Shown in pieces: positions 52,360 to 61,004 of a DNA stretch of 64,000 nt. The DNA is taken from assembly GCA_900472395.1 (NCBI GenBank), contig UCHV01000007.1, positions 186,001 through 250,000 of the forward strand, in the 5' to 3' direction. How positions within the stretch are numbered: the stretch's first letter is position 1; the number at the start of each line of letters is the position of its first letter. The position numbers were made by a program, and so were the translations under genes. Under the pieces are notes generated by a model. It made no database searches. It was given only the letters and a program-made list of their open reading frames with translations, and was not told the origin of the DNA. This stretch comes from Hyphomicrobiales bacterium (GTDB lineage Bacteria; Pseudomonadota; Alphaproteobacteria; Rhizobiales; Rhizobiaceae).

Positions 52360-53520
52360 TTAATGGTTACTTCGAAGTCGAAGGCCGTTTTTTGCAAGCA
52401 CCTCTTCAAATGCTTGCGCCGCTCGCTCGACGGAAAACTGCATGGCTCTTTCCCGAAGAGCCTCTGCGCCGGTCGGCTTGTCCAGAGCTTCCGCCATGGC
52501 GGTCGCAAGCGCCGCGGCATCGCCCACCGGCACCAGTGGTCCCAGCGCGCCGTTGCGCAGTATTTCGCGCGGCCCGTGTGGCGCATCGGTGCAAACCACC
52601 GGTATGCCGCACGCCATCGCCTCGATGATTGCATTGCCCAGCCCCTCGTGGCTGGAGGAAGAAACAAACAGCGCGGCATTGGAGAGTGCATCGATCGGAT
52701 GCGGATGATGGCCGGGCAGGCGCACGTCGTTTGCAACGCCGAGTTCGGCGATCCTGGCCTCTATTCTTTGTCTGTCTGCACCTTCGCCTATGATCGTCAA
52801 TTTAGCCGGTCTCAATTTGCGCAGCAGCGCAAATGCCTCGATCAACGTCAGGAAACCCTTTTCCGGCGAAAGGCGGCCGACGGAGAAAATGTGGCCCGGT
52901 TCCGGCGCGCGCAGGCTGCCCTCGATTTGTGCCCGGATTTCCGGCGTGATCACAGCATTGGTGCCGAGATTGACGATCTTGTCCGCCGGAACGGAGAACT
53001 GTTGGATGAGGTCGGTTCGGGCACCCTCGGTCAGCGTCATTACTACGTCGGCCATCGGGTAAAGTTTCGGCGCCAGCCGATAGGCAAGCCGGTTCTGCCA
53101 GTAGGGATCGTTCAGCCGCGCCTGCACCGGGCTTGCCGCCTCGCGCAGAATGATCCACGGGCGATCTTTTGCGGCGACAAAACGGGATGCCATGGCGAGA
53201 AGGGCATTCGGCGCAGCTTCGGCGGATACCACGCCTTTTGGCCGCCCGTTCACCAGCAGTCGCCGGATCGCCGGGCCAGCAAAGGCCAGCCGAACCTTGG
53301 CGCCTTGCCCAAGGTCGATCACCGGCACATCGGGGCTGATCAGCGCATTCAGCGGGCCATGGCTCTGCAGCGTCACGATGGCCGTATCTATGCCGCTCTT
53401 CTGCAGCTCGTTGGCCAGCAGAATGGCGTCCCGTTGCGCGCCGCCGCCATCGAGGCCCCGAACCAGGAAACATAACCGATCGCTTGCATTGCCGACGCCG
53501 CGAGAGAGATTGGTAACCAT
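52360..53520 (-). CDS. GT4-family glycosyltransferase
   Basis: The frame is open to 53829, but ATG 53520 (MVTNLSRGVG, with GGCGGA just upstream) starts the conserved part; ATG 53547 is an alternative. This gives 386 residues. GT-B features: LVRGLDGGGAQRDAILLANEL, ILREAASPVQARL, IFSVGRLSPEKGFLTLIEAF, LTIIGEGADRQRIE and the donor site SSSSHEGLGNAIIEAMACG (EX7E type). It is a retaining transferase that adds a sugar from a nucleotide donor at the cytoplasmic face. It lies 69 bp upstream of the deacetylase gene and divergent from the flippase. Confidence 0.9.
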   Translation of the reverse strand: MVTNLSRGVGNASDRLCFLVRGLDGGGAQRDAILLANELQKSGIDTAIVTLQSHGPLNALISPDVPVIDLGQGAKVRLAFAGPAIRRLLVNGRPKGVVSAEAAPNALLAMASRFVAAKDRPWIILREAASPVQARLNDPYWQNRLAYRLAPKLYPMADVVMTLTEGARTDLIQQFSVPADKIVNLGTNAVITPEIRAQIEGSLRAPEPGHIFSVGRLSPEKGFLTLIEAFALLRKLRPAKLTIIGEGADRQRIEARIAELGVANDVRLPGHHPHPIDALSNAALFVSSSSHEGLGNAIIEAMACGIPVVCTDAPHGPREILRNGALGPLVPVGDAAALATAMAEALDKPTGAEALRERAMQFSVERAAQAFEEVLAKNGLRLRSNH

Positions 53521-53619
53521 TGATCCGCCATAGTGAGCTTTGAACATTCCTCGTAAGGAGGGTGTCCTTCGAAGATCGCAGCCCGCGCAGTTTAGGCGGC
53601 AATCATTAATGCGAGGCGA

Positions 53620-55089
53620 ATGGCCGACACAGCGCAGAAAACGCAATCGGGCGAGAGCGACGTTCTCGTCTACCTGCTTTGCCGGGTGGCCGCTGCGATA
53701 TTCAATATCGTGGCCGTGGCGCTGTTTACCCGTTTGTCCGATGCGCATCTCTACGGCGAATACCTGATCGGCTTTTCGATCTGCTTCATTGTCTATAGCC
53801 TCACCGTCCAATGGGCCGTTTTTGCGCATTTCGGCACCTATACCCAGGAAGCCGCAGACCGTTTCGCGGGCTCGCTACTGGTCATCTCCGCCGTCATGAC
53901 GCTTCCGGCAGTGCTGGTCATTGCCTTGCTCGCAGCACTCGGTACGCTGGAAATCCATATCGCGTGGGGATCGGCATTTCTCGCCGTCTGCTTCACGGCC
54001 TATTTCGCATCGACGGAAATTGCCCGCGCCCGTCTGCGCCCCGGCCTTGTCGCCATCGCCACCATTTTGCGCAGCGCGCTTTCCATGCTGCTCGGCTGTG
54101 CTGCCCTTTTCCTGTTCGACAGCCCGACCGCACTACTGATGGCAATCGGCATCGGTTATGCGCTCGGTGCAATTCCGATCTTTGTGTTTCTCGCCCGCAC
54201 CAGCTGGGCGAAAGGATTTATCTGGCCGCTCAAGAGCGATGTTTTGGGCATGCTGCGTTACGGCTGGCCGCTGATATTCGCATTCGGCGCATCCGCGGGT
54301 GCGCTCAATATCGACCGTATCGTGCTCGAGCACTACACCAATGCGGCGGCCGTCGCGCCTTATGGTGCGGTCATGGACCTGATGAAACAAACCTTTCTGG
54401 TGCTCGCCGAAGCCATCAGCGCCGGTTACATCGCCCATGCGCGCAAACATATGCTGAACAAGGATGAGCATGAGGTGGGGCAGGTGCTGCGCCGCAGTTT
54501 CATCTCGCAGACCTTCATCGTCGTGTTCGGCACGGTGGCGTTCCTGGTTCTCGGCCGCCTCGTCTTCAGCATCATCCTGGCCCCCAGCTATGTGGATCTG
54601 GCGCTCGAAGTCATGCCGTATCTGTTGATCGGCAATGCCATCCTGATCATGCGTGCCCATTATTTCGGGCAGATCATCTATCTCGGCGCATCATCCATGC
54701 TGGAACTCATCGCTTCCGTTGTCATGGTCATCGCGGCAGTCGCGGCTTCGTTTGCGCTCGTGCCGGATATGGGCGCACCGGGTGCGGCTTTCGCTTTCGC
54801 CATCGGCCAGGCCGTGGCGCTGCTCATCCTCGTCGTCGGGGCTCCGAAATCGGCCCGCATGCCGATCGATTGGGTCAGTGCCGGCCTGCTCATCGCCGTC
54901 GGCTTCAGCCTCACGGTGATCGGCTTCGAGTTGCCGATCCTCATCGGTCCGGTCTGGGCCAATGTCGCCAACATCCTGATCATCGGCGTCGTCAGCGCCT
55001 TCTTCGCGATCCGCTGGAACATCTTCAATATCGGCGAGGTCGCCGGCAAGCTGATGGTCAAGCTGAACGGAAAACTGGCGCGGACATAG
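53620..55089 (+). CDS. Wzx-like polysaccharide flippase (MOP superfamily)
   Basis: The product has 489 residues with 12-14 membrane helices. The N-terminus (MADTAQKTQSGESDVLVYLL) leads into VALFTRLSDAHLYGEYLIGF, typical of the oligosaccharide flippase group. RYGWPLIFAFGASAGALNIDRIVLEHY is the conserved mid-protein segment. It would move undecaprenyl-linked repeat units to the periplasm for the Wzy-like polymerase encoded nearby. The stop codon TAG is built from the TA flank and first G of a MITE-like insertion, so the native 3' end may originally have been different. Divergent from the GT4 gene. Confidence 0.9.
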   Translation: MADTAQKTQSGESDVLVYLLCRVAAAIFNIVAVALFTRLSDAHLYGEYLIGFSICFIVYSLTVQWAVFAHFGTYTQEAADRFAGSLLVISAVMTLPAVLVIALLAALGTLEIHIAWGSAFLAVCFTAYFASTEIARARLRPGLVAIATILRSALSMLLGCAALFLFDSPTALLMAIGIGYALGAIPIFVFLARTSWAKGFIWPLKSDVLGMLRYGWPLIFAFGASAGALNIDRIVLEHYTNAAAVAPYGAVMDLMKQTFLVLAEAISAGYIAHARKHMLNKDEHEVGQVLRRSFISQTFIVVFGTVAFLVLGRLVFSIILAPSYVDLALEVMPYLLIGNAILIMRAHYFGQIIYLGASSMLELIASVVMVIAAVAASFALVPDMGAPGAAFAFAIGQAVALLILVVGAPKSARMPIDWVSAGLLIAVGFSLTVIGFELPILIGPVWANVANILIIGVVSAFFAIRWNIFNIGEVAGKLMVKLNGKLART

Positions 55090-55361
55090 AGCGGTTCATT
55101 GTTAAATGGAACCAGTTCTGTTGGCTTAAGCGGGATTGGCTGGTCGCATGGCCGGCGCGCGTCGTAGCCAAAGCATACGGCCAAGCCGGCCATGCGATCA
55201 GACGGCCCGGTTCAGCCAACCCGAAGGGCCGGGCATCTTTCCGCCGGGATCAGAGGCGATCGGCTCGCACGTACCTTCGGGTATGCACTTCGCCAATCGC
55301 CTCTGCCCCGACGAAAACCTGCTCCGGCAGAACTGGTTCCATTTAACAATGAACCGCTCTA
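55087..55361. mobile_element. MITE-like palindromic element with TA target duplication
   Basis: The ends are perfect inverted repeats of 33 bp (55088-55120 and 55328-55360; 34 counting the outer T/A), beginning AGAGCGGTTCATTGTT and ending AACCAGTTCTG inward. TA stands on both outer edges (55087-55088 and 55360-55361), leaving a 271-bp body. Inside are two further inverted pairs: about 15 bp around GGTCGCATGGCCGGC / GCCGGCCATGCGATC, and 14 bp around CAGAGGCGAT / ATCGCCTCTG. There is no coding potential. This fits a non-autonomous Tc1/mariner-IS630-type element or a rhizobial mosaic intergenic element. Confidence 0.85.
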
Positions 55362-55419
55362 ATATGAGGCTCTGCTGGCGCAAATGAGTTTCGCCGGTTT
55401 GCATGCCATGGAGAAACAC

Positions 55420-56919
55420 ATGACAGATGACGCGGCGGTTACGCCTCGGGATGCCGGGACGCCGGCGGCCGATTTGCCGCTGGAGCCGATGCCGCGTGTA
55501 TTCGGCGGTCTGTCTGGGCGTCTTCTCTGGCTCACAGTCATCTTTGTCATGCTCGCCGAAATCCTGATCTTTGTGCCGACCGTCGCCAACATGCGCGATG
55601 GCTGGCTGCGGGACCGGCTGGATACGGCAGCCGCTGCCGGCATCGTGATTGATGGTCTGCAGCCGGCCGAGCTGCCGCGCGCGGTGCAGGACGACACGCT
55701 GCTTGCCACCGGCACCAAGGTGATTGCGCTTCGCAAGGACGGCACGTCACGGCTTCTGGCGGCCATGGATATGCCGCCGCAGGTGGACGAGCAGATCGAT
55801 CTTGCCGCTCAGACGCCGCTCATCTCCATGCGTGACGCGCTGGAAACGCTGGTATTCGGCGGCAACCGCATCATGCGCGTCTACGGGCCGATTGGCGAAA
55901 GCGACATGATCATCGAGCTGGTGATGAGCGACAAGGCCCTTCACAAGGCGATGCTCAGCTTTTCGCGCGACATGTTCATCCTGTCGCTGATGATTTCGCT
56001 GATCACCGCATTCATGATCTACGTCGCGATCAACCGCATGATGATCAAGCCGATCAGGCGGCTGACGCGCGGCATGCAGATCTTTTCCGAACACCCGGAG
56101 GATCCCGGACGTCTGTTCAGTCCGGCCAAGGAAAAGGGCGAGCTTGCCGTCGCCGGCCGCCACCTGACGGCCATGCAGGTGGAGCTGCAGCGCACGCTGA
56201 AACAGCAGAAGAACCTTGCCGATCTCGGCCTCGCCGTTTCCAAGATCAACCATGACATGCGCAACATCCTCGCCTCCGCACAGCTGATGTCGGACAGGCT
56301 GGTGGATGTGGAAGACCCGATGGTGCGCAGCTTTGCGCCAAAACTGCTTCGTACGATCGACCGCGCCGTCGAATACACGACCGAGGTCTTGGCTTACGGC
56401 CAGGCGCGTGAGGCGGCGCCCAGGCGCCGCCGAATCAGGCTGTCCATGCTTTGCCAGGAAGTGCGCGACATGCTGGCGCTCGATCCCGATGGCGGCATCG
56501 ATTATCTCGAGCAGATCCCGTCGGAGCTGGAGGTGGACGCCGATAGCGAGCAGCTGTTCCGCGTCATCCACAATCTCTGCCGCAATGCCGTGCAGGCGCT
56601 GGCCCAGGCCGAAGTGATCGATCCGCTCGTCGGACGACGCGTCAGCCTCACTGCGCACCGCGTCGGCAGCGTCGTCAGCATCACCATCGATGACACCGGC
56701 CCCGGCATGCCACGCAAGGCGCGCGAGAACCTGTTTTCCGCTTTCCGTGGTTCGGCGCGTTCCGGCGGCACGGGTCTCGGCCTAGTGATTGCCCGCGAAC
56801 TGGTTCTTGCCCATGGCGGCACCATCGGTCTGGTGGAAAAGCCGGGGCCGGGAACGCAGTTCCGCATCGAGATTCCGGATCGCCCCGTTTCCTTCGAAGA
56901 CTATCGGGCTCGGGCCTGA
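55420..56919 (+). CDS. Transmembrane HAMP sensor histidine kinase
   Basis: ATG 55420 is preferred (GGAG 6 bases upstream) over ATG 55384, giving 499 residues. TM1 is at about 30-52 (LLWLTVIFVMLAEILIFVP), a periplasmic sensor loop to about 180, and TM2 follows (MFILSLMISLITAFMIYV). A HAMP domain (INRMMIKPIRRLTRGM) and HisKA with SKINHDMRNILASAQLM (His278) come next, then HATPase_c boxes HNLCRNAVQAL, DDTGPGMP and GGTGLGLVIARELV. No response regulator lies beside it. Its start is 58 bp downstream of the MITE-like element, so promoter or 5' leader may be affected by the insertion. Confidence 0.9.
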   Translation: MTDDAAVTPRDAGTPAADLPLEPMPRVFGGLSGRLLWLTVIFVMLAEILIFVPTVANMRDGWLRDRLDTAAAAGIVIDGLQPAELPRAVQDDTLLATGTKVIALRKDGTSRLLAAMDMPPQVDEQIDLAAQTPLISMRDALETLVFGGNRIMRVYGPIGESDMIIELVMSDKALHKAMLSFSRDMFILSLMISLITAFMIYVAINRMMIKPIRRLTRGMQIFSEHPEDPGRLFSPAKEKGELAVAGRHLTAMQVELQRTLKQQKNLADLGLAVSKINHDMRNILASAQLMSDRLVDVEDPMVRSFAPKLLRTIDRAVEYTTEVLAYGQAREAAPRRRRIRLSMLCQEVRDMLALDPDGGIDYLEQIPSELEVDADSEQLFRVIHNLCRNAVQALAQAEVIDPLVGRRVSLTAHRVGSVVSITIDDTGPGMPRKARENLFSAFRGSARSGGTGLGLVIARELVLAHGGTIGLVEKPGPGTQFRIEIPDRPVSFEDYRARA

Positions 56920-57077
56920 TACGTTTTTCGTAATGAATTCAATGCTGCGCACGACTTATGTCGATAAAATGACAAATCGGGCGGGAAAATCGCTTGCATT
57001 CGTTTCCGGGACGTTTTAGAGGATCGCCACGCCAGCGGAACACGCCGCTGACGAGGCGGGACACACCGCCGACAGAC

Positions 57078-57154
57078 GCACCCGTAGCTCAGCTGGATAG
57101 AGCACCAGACTACGAATCTGGGGGTCAGGAGTTCGAATCTCTTCGGGTGCGCCA
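57078..57154 (+). tRNA. tRNA-Arg (anticodon ACG)
   Basis: The 77-nt cloverleaf starts GCACCCG and ends with encoded CCA. The acceptor stem GCACCCG pairs with CGGGTGC. D-arm is AGCTCAGCTGGATAGAGC, the anticodon arm CAGACTACGAATCTG with anticodon ACG, and the T-arm has GTTCGAATC. The anticodon wobble A is normally made inosine by TadA. Confidence 0.96.
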
Positions 57155-57232
57155 TTTCTCTTCCTTTTGAAATAACGCGATAAACGTTCGAAAGAACAGA
57201 CGCACTTTGCGTTTGCCGCAGATCATGCGCAT

Positions 57233-57445
57233 TTACTTTTGCCGCCGCATCGAGCCGGCGACATATCCCAAAGCCAATGTCATGACCGCGACCGCGATAC
57301 CGGCACTGACGACGCCCACAGGCGTGATCCGAGCGCTGGCCCGCATGCTGATGTGTTGTCCGAATCGCATCTCGAAGTCCGAGCGGATTTCGTCCTCCGG
57401 TCGAGGAGGCGAGGCCGGCAGAAGTGTTTCCTGAACCAATGACAT
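57233..57445 (-). CDS. Small single-pass membrane protein (unknown function)
   Basis: The product has 70 residues, starting ATG 57445 behind GGAGGG at a good distance. The N-terminal half is acidic and polar (LPASPPRPEDEIRSDFEMRF). One membrane helix follows (about 43-64, VGVVSAGIAVAVMTLALGYV) with a short basic tail GSMRRQK, so N-outside or N-inside topology is unclear. I do not recognise the family. It is divergent from hemN across 159 bp that holds the FNR/FixK-type box, so the two could be co-regulated. Confidence 0.6.
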   Translation of the reverse strand: MSLVQETLLPASPPRPEDEIRSDFEMRFGQHISMRASARITPVGVVSAGIAVAVMTLALGYVAGSMRRQK

Positions 57446-57541
57446 CACGACCCTCCGGTTCGAATGCGCCGCATGTCTGCGGCCGCTGGCTGGATGATCA
57501 GCCTACAGCATTGCGGTCGCCTTGGGGATCGGAAACCAGAC

Positions 57542-57555
57542 TTGATCGAAGTCAA
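57542..57555 (+). promoter_or_regulatory. FNR/FixK-type anaerobox upstream of hemN
   Basis: TTGATCGAAGTCAA matches the TTGAT-N4-ATCAA dyad except for one base in the right half. It lies 49 bases before the hemN start, a place suited to activation under low oxygen by FnrN/FixK, the usual control of rhizobial hemN. Confidence 0.75.
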
Positions 57556-57604
57556 GGAATTGTCTGCAAGGCCAGCCTAATTTTCGGGCAAACAGGAGCC
57601 TTTC

Positions 57605-58948
57605 ATGCACCCGGATCTCGTCACTCGTTACGCCGCCCCCGTGCCTCGTTATACCAGCTATCCGACCGCCCCGCATTTCCATGCCGGCGTCGGCCCGGAT
57701 GATTATGCCGTCTGGCTTTCTGAGCATGAAGGCCCGCTTTCCCTTTACCTGCATGTACCCTTCTGCGACCGCCTCTGTTGGTATTGCGGTTGTCACACCA
57801 AGCAGGTGAAACGCTATGACCCGCTGGCGGCCTATCTTGACGCCCTTCTGCTGGAAATCGGCCTCGTTGCTGCTGCGCTGAAAGAGCGTCGCGACGTGAT
57901 CGCCATCCATTTTGGCGGCGGTTCCCCAACCATGATTGCGCCGAAGGATCTGGTGCGGCTGCGTGAGGCGCTCGACAGGCATTTCGATATTGCCGAAAAC
58001 TGCGAGATCAGCGTCGAGATCGATCCCGGTTTTGTCGATGAGGAAAAGCTCGCCGCCTGGCGCGATTTTGGCGTTACCCGGGCCAGTATCGGTGTGCAGG
58101 ATTTCGACGAGGCGGTGCAGAAGGCGATCAACCGGCCGCAAAGTTTCGAGCAGACGGCCTTTGTAGTTGAAACGCTGCGCAAGCTTGGCGTCGGCGGCGT
58201 CAATCTCGATATCGTTTACGGTTTGCCGCACCAGACGATGGAGAGCGTGGAGCGCACTATCGAACTATCGCTTGCCATGCAGCCTGATCGTTTTGCCATA
58301 TTTGGCTATGCGCATGTGCCATGGTTGAAAAAACATCAGACACTCATCGACGAACAGGCGCTGCCTGGCGTCCAGGACCGTTTCTCAATGGCAGGCCTTG
58401 TGGCGGAGCGGCTGGAACAGGCGGGCTACCTTGCGGTCGGCATCGATCACTTTGCCAAACCCGGCGATAGCCTCGCGGCGGCGCTGGAAACCGGCGAGGT
58501 TCACCGCAATTTTCAGGGCTACACCACGGACGCGGCTCCCGGCCTCGTCGGTCTCGGGGCATCCTCCATCGGCAAGGTCGGCCGTGGTTACGTGCAAAAC
58601 ATCGTGGCGACGGGCGAATACATGCGCACCGTCAGGCAAGGACGCCTGCCGGTTCTGCGCGGCAAGGAACTGACGGATATCGACCGCGTGGTGGGGGCCG
58701 CTATCGAAGACCTGATGTGCGCTTACAAATTTTCCATCAGCGATCTGGAGCGCCGTTATGGTTCTGCCGCTTCGGTATTGCGGGCGGAGGCCGCGCAGGT
58801 TCACCAGCGGGATGGCGATGGCATGACGGGTTTTGATGGCGACGTGTTTTCAGTCACGCAGCAGGGCCGCATCTTTGTGCGTACGATTGCCTCGCGCTTC
58901 GACCGATATTTCGGGCAGGGTGCGGCGCGCCATTCGGTGGCTGTCTAA
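57605..58948 (+). CDS. hemN: Oxygen-independent coproporphyrinogen III oxidase (radical SAM)
   Basis: The product has 447 residues. The start TRYAAPVPRYTSYPTAPHF and the cluster motif HVPFCDRLCWYCGC (Cys54, Cys58, Cys61 for the 4Fe-4S cluster, and Cys63) are typical of HemN proper rather than HemW. HFGGGSPTMI and VEIDPGFVDEEK support it. It decarboxylates coproporphyrinogen III to protoporphyrinogen IX without oxygen in haem synthesis. The FNR/FixK-type box upstream explains low-oxygen induction. Start ATG 57605 follows AGGAGC at 6 bases. Confidence 0.97.
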   Translation: MHPDLVTRYAAPVPRYTSYPTAPHFHAGVGPDDYAVWLSEHEGPLSLYLHVPFCDRLCWYCGCHTKQVKRYDPLAAYLDALLLEIGLVAAALKERRDVIAIHFGGGSPTMIAPKDLVRLREALDRHFDIAENCEISVEIDPGFVDEEKLAAWRDFGVTRASIGVQDFDEAVQKAINRPQSFEQTAFVVETLRKLGVGGVNLDIVYGLPHQTMESVERTIELSLAMQPDRFAIFGYAHVPWLKKHQTLIDEQALPGVQDRFSMAGLVAERLEQAGYLAVGIDHFAKPGDSLAAALETGEVHRNFQGYTTDAAPGLVGLGASSIGKVGRGYVQNIVATGEYMRTVRQGRLPVLRGKELTDIDRVVGAAIEDLMCAYKFSISDLERRYGSAASVLRAEAAQVHQRDGDGMTGFDGDVFSVTQQGRIFVRTIASRFDRYFGQGAARHSVAV

Positions 58949-58965
58949 AACATGTCGGCCGGAGA

Positions 58966-59751
58966 TCAGGCCGGTTCCGCCTTGCGCCCCCAGGCAATGA
59001 ACGAGGAGTTGGCAAAATCGCTGTCATGGCTCTGGTTGCGCTTGCCGTAGAGAAGCGGTGTGCCATCCAGCGACAGGGTCCTGCCACCGGCGGCTCGTAA
59101 AATCGCGTCTCCGGCCGCCGTGTCCCATTCCATCGTGCGGGTGAAGCGCGGGTAAACGTCGGCGCCGCCTTCGGCCAGCATGCAGAATTTCAGCGACGAG
59201 CCGACGCTGCGACAGTCCGTAACCGCGTGTTCGGCGACGAATTCATGTGTCTTGGCATCGCAATGCGATCGGCTGATCAGTCCGACCGGTGGTTTAACCA
59301 CCGTGCGGCTGGTGATCGGTACGCGAATGCTCACCTTGCCGTCATCCGATACGGCCATCTTCCACGCCTTGTCGCCTTCGCCGGCATAAGCGACGCCCAA
59401 TGCGGGTGCGTAGACAATACCGGCCACCGGAACGCCATTTTCGATAAGGGCGATGTTGACTGTGAAATCGGTGTTGTTGCTGATGAATTCCTTGGTGCCG
59501 TCGAGCGGATCGACCAGAAAGAAGCGCGTACCGATCTCGGGCACATGGCCGGCGGCAACAGCTTCCTCGGCAATCACGGGAATGTCGGGAAAGGCTTCGG
59601 TCAGGGCAGAGACGATGATCTCTTCGGCCAGTTCGTCGGCTTGGGTGACGGGGCTCGAATCCGCCTTCAACGAGACATCCATGCCATTACGATAGACATC
59701 GAGAATAGCGGCACCGGCAGCCAGGGCGGCTTTTCCGAATATGGCGAGCAT
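58966..59751 (-). CDS. cysQ: 3'(2'),5'-bisphosphate nucleotidase
   Basis: The product has 261 residues of the inositol-monophosphatase fold. Metal-site motifs: EEA (Glu62/Glu63), DPLDGTKEF (81-89) and WDTAAGDAIL near residue 213. The phrase DGTKEFI and overall length fit CysQ better than SuhB. It hydrolyses PAP from sulfate assimilation to AMP and phosphate. It is convergent with hemN (17-bp gap) and has its own promoter in 59752-59869. Confidence 0.9.
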   Translation of the reverse strand: MLAIFGKAALAAGAAILDVYRNGMDVSLKADSSPVTQADELAEEIIVSALTEAFPDIPVIAEEAVAAGHVPEIGTRFFLVDPLDGTKEFISNNTDFTVNIALIENGVPVAGIVYAPALGVAYAGEGDKAWKMAVSDDGKVSIRVPITSRTVVKPPVGLISRSHCDAKTHEFVAEHAVTDCRSVGSSLKFCMLAEGGADVYPRFTRTMEWDTAAGDAILRAAGGRTLSLDGTPLLYGKRNQSHDSDFANSSFIAWGRKAEPA

Positions 59752-59869
59752 CCGACGCTTTTTCCCTCGATTTGCGCTGGTGGACCGGTCTAGAACTATC
59801 CGAACTACTGCACCCGATCCGCGGTACAGACAACGGTAAAATGCACCTGCTCATATAAGGAAGACGGAA

Positions 59870-60916
59870 ATGAGGTGGAAGCGTACGATCCAGCTGCTGG
59901 ACGTCCACTGCGAAGGCGAGATTGGCCGTGTGGCGATCGGCGGCGTACCGAAAATCCCGGGCGAAACGACGGCCGCAAAACTGGCCTGGCTCAACAGCGA
60001 TCCGAAGGGGCAGGAACTGCGCCGCTTTCTCTGCCTGGAGCCGCGCGGCATGCCGCTTGGTTCGGTCAATCTGCTTCTGCCGCCGACAGACCCTGCAGCC
60101 GATGCCGCCTTCGTCATCCTGCAGCCGGATCAGGCGCATGCAAGCTCGGGTTCGAACTCCATCTGCGTGACGACCGCGCTGCTGGAATCCGGCATCGTCG
60201 AAATGCAGGAGCCGGAAACCGTGGTGACGCTGGAAACGGCTGCCGGTCTCGTGCGCGCCGTCGCCACCTGCCGGGATGGCCGCTGCGAAAAGGTCAGGCT
60301 CACCATGGTGCCGTCCTTCGTGCATGCGCTCGACCAGAAACTCTCGACACCGGAATGGGGAGAGATCAGTCTCGATGTCTGTTATGGCGGCATCTTTTAC
60401 GCGCTGGTGGATGTCAGCCAGATCGGATTGACCATCTCCAAGGGCAATGCCGCAGCGCTGGTCAGCGCCGGCATGGTGATCAAACAGCTCGCCAACCGGG
60501 CGTTTTCCGTGGTGCACCCGGAGATACCTGCCATCTCGGGCATCGCTTACGTGATGTTCCGCGATGTGGACGCCGACGGTGCGGTGCGCACCTGCACCAC
60601 CATGTGGCCGGGCCGGGCGGATCGGTCTCCCTGCGGCACCGGCAATTCCGCCAATCTTGCAGCGCTGCATGCGCGCGGCAAGGTCAAGGTTGGTGATGTC
60701 TTCAAATCCCGCTCGATCATCGGCTCGGAATTCGAAGTCGGTCTGGAACGCGAAACCACGATTGCCGGCAAGCCCGCCATCGTGCCGACGATTGCCGGTC
60801 GCGGTTTCACATTCGGCCTGCACCAGGTGGCGCTCGATCCGTTCGACCCGTTTGCCTCGGGCTTTGCCATGACAGATGTCTGGGGGCCATCGGCCGGCGA
60901 TATTCCTGACGCGTGA
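59870..60916 (+). CDS. Proline racemase family enzyme (Ser/Cys active-site type)
   Basis: The product has 348 residues. In the family the two acid/base residues come from xCGHN and from DRSPCGTG. Here the first position reads SSGSN (Ser93) and the second DRSPCGTGNS (Cys255). True proline racemases and most 4-hydroxyproline epimerases are Cys/Cys, and trans-3-hydroxyproline dehydratases are Thr/Cys. The Ser/Cys type has been reported with hydroxyproline epimerase and/or dehydratase activity, so the substrate is probably a hydroxyproline. GGIFYALVD and LANRAFSVVHPE are family segments. It is monocistronic, with a terminator hairpin 10 bp after the stop. Confidence 0.88.
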   Translation: MRWKRTIQLLDVHCEGEIGRVAIGGVPKIPGETTAAKLAWLNSDPKGQELRRFLCLEPRGMPLGSVNLLLPPTDPAADAAFVILQPDQAHASSGSNSICVTTALLESGIVEMQEPETVVTLETAAGLVRAVATCRDGRCEKVRLTMVPSFVHALDQKLSTPEWGEISLDVCYGGIFYALVDVSQIGLTISKGNAAALVSAGMVIKQLANRAFSVVHPEIPAISGIAYVMFRDVDADGAVRTCTTMWPGRADRSPCGTGNSANLAALHARGKVKVGDVFKSRSIIGSEFEVGLERETTIAGKPAIVPTIAGRGFTFGLHQVALDPFDPFASGFAMTDVWGPSAGDIPDA

Positions 60917-60925
60917 ACAAAAAGT

Positions 60926-60955
60926 AGCCCGGACCGACATAAGCCGGTCCGGGCT
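60926..60955. terminator. Terminator hairpin between convergent genes
   Basis: AGCCCGGACC (60926-60935) pairs with GGTCCGGGCT (60946-60955). The A-rich left flank supplies a T-run (ACTTTTTG) on the minus strand, so it best serves the Sel1 gene, and it may also stop the racemase-family gene. Confidence 0.75.
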
Positions 60956-61004
60956 CTTGAAAGCGCATGGACCCGGGATGGACGGGCCGCGCCTCCCAGG
61001 GGTC

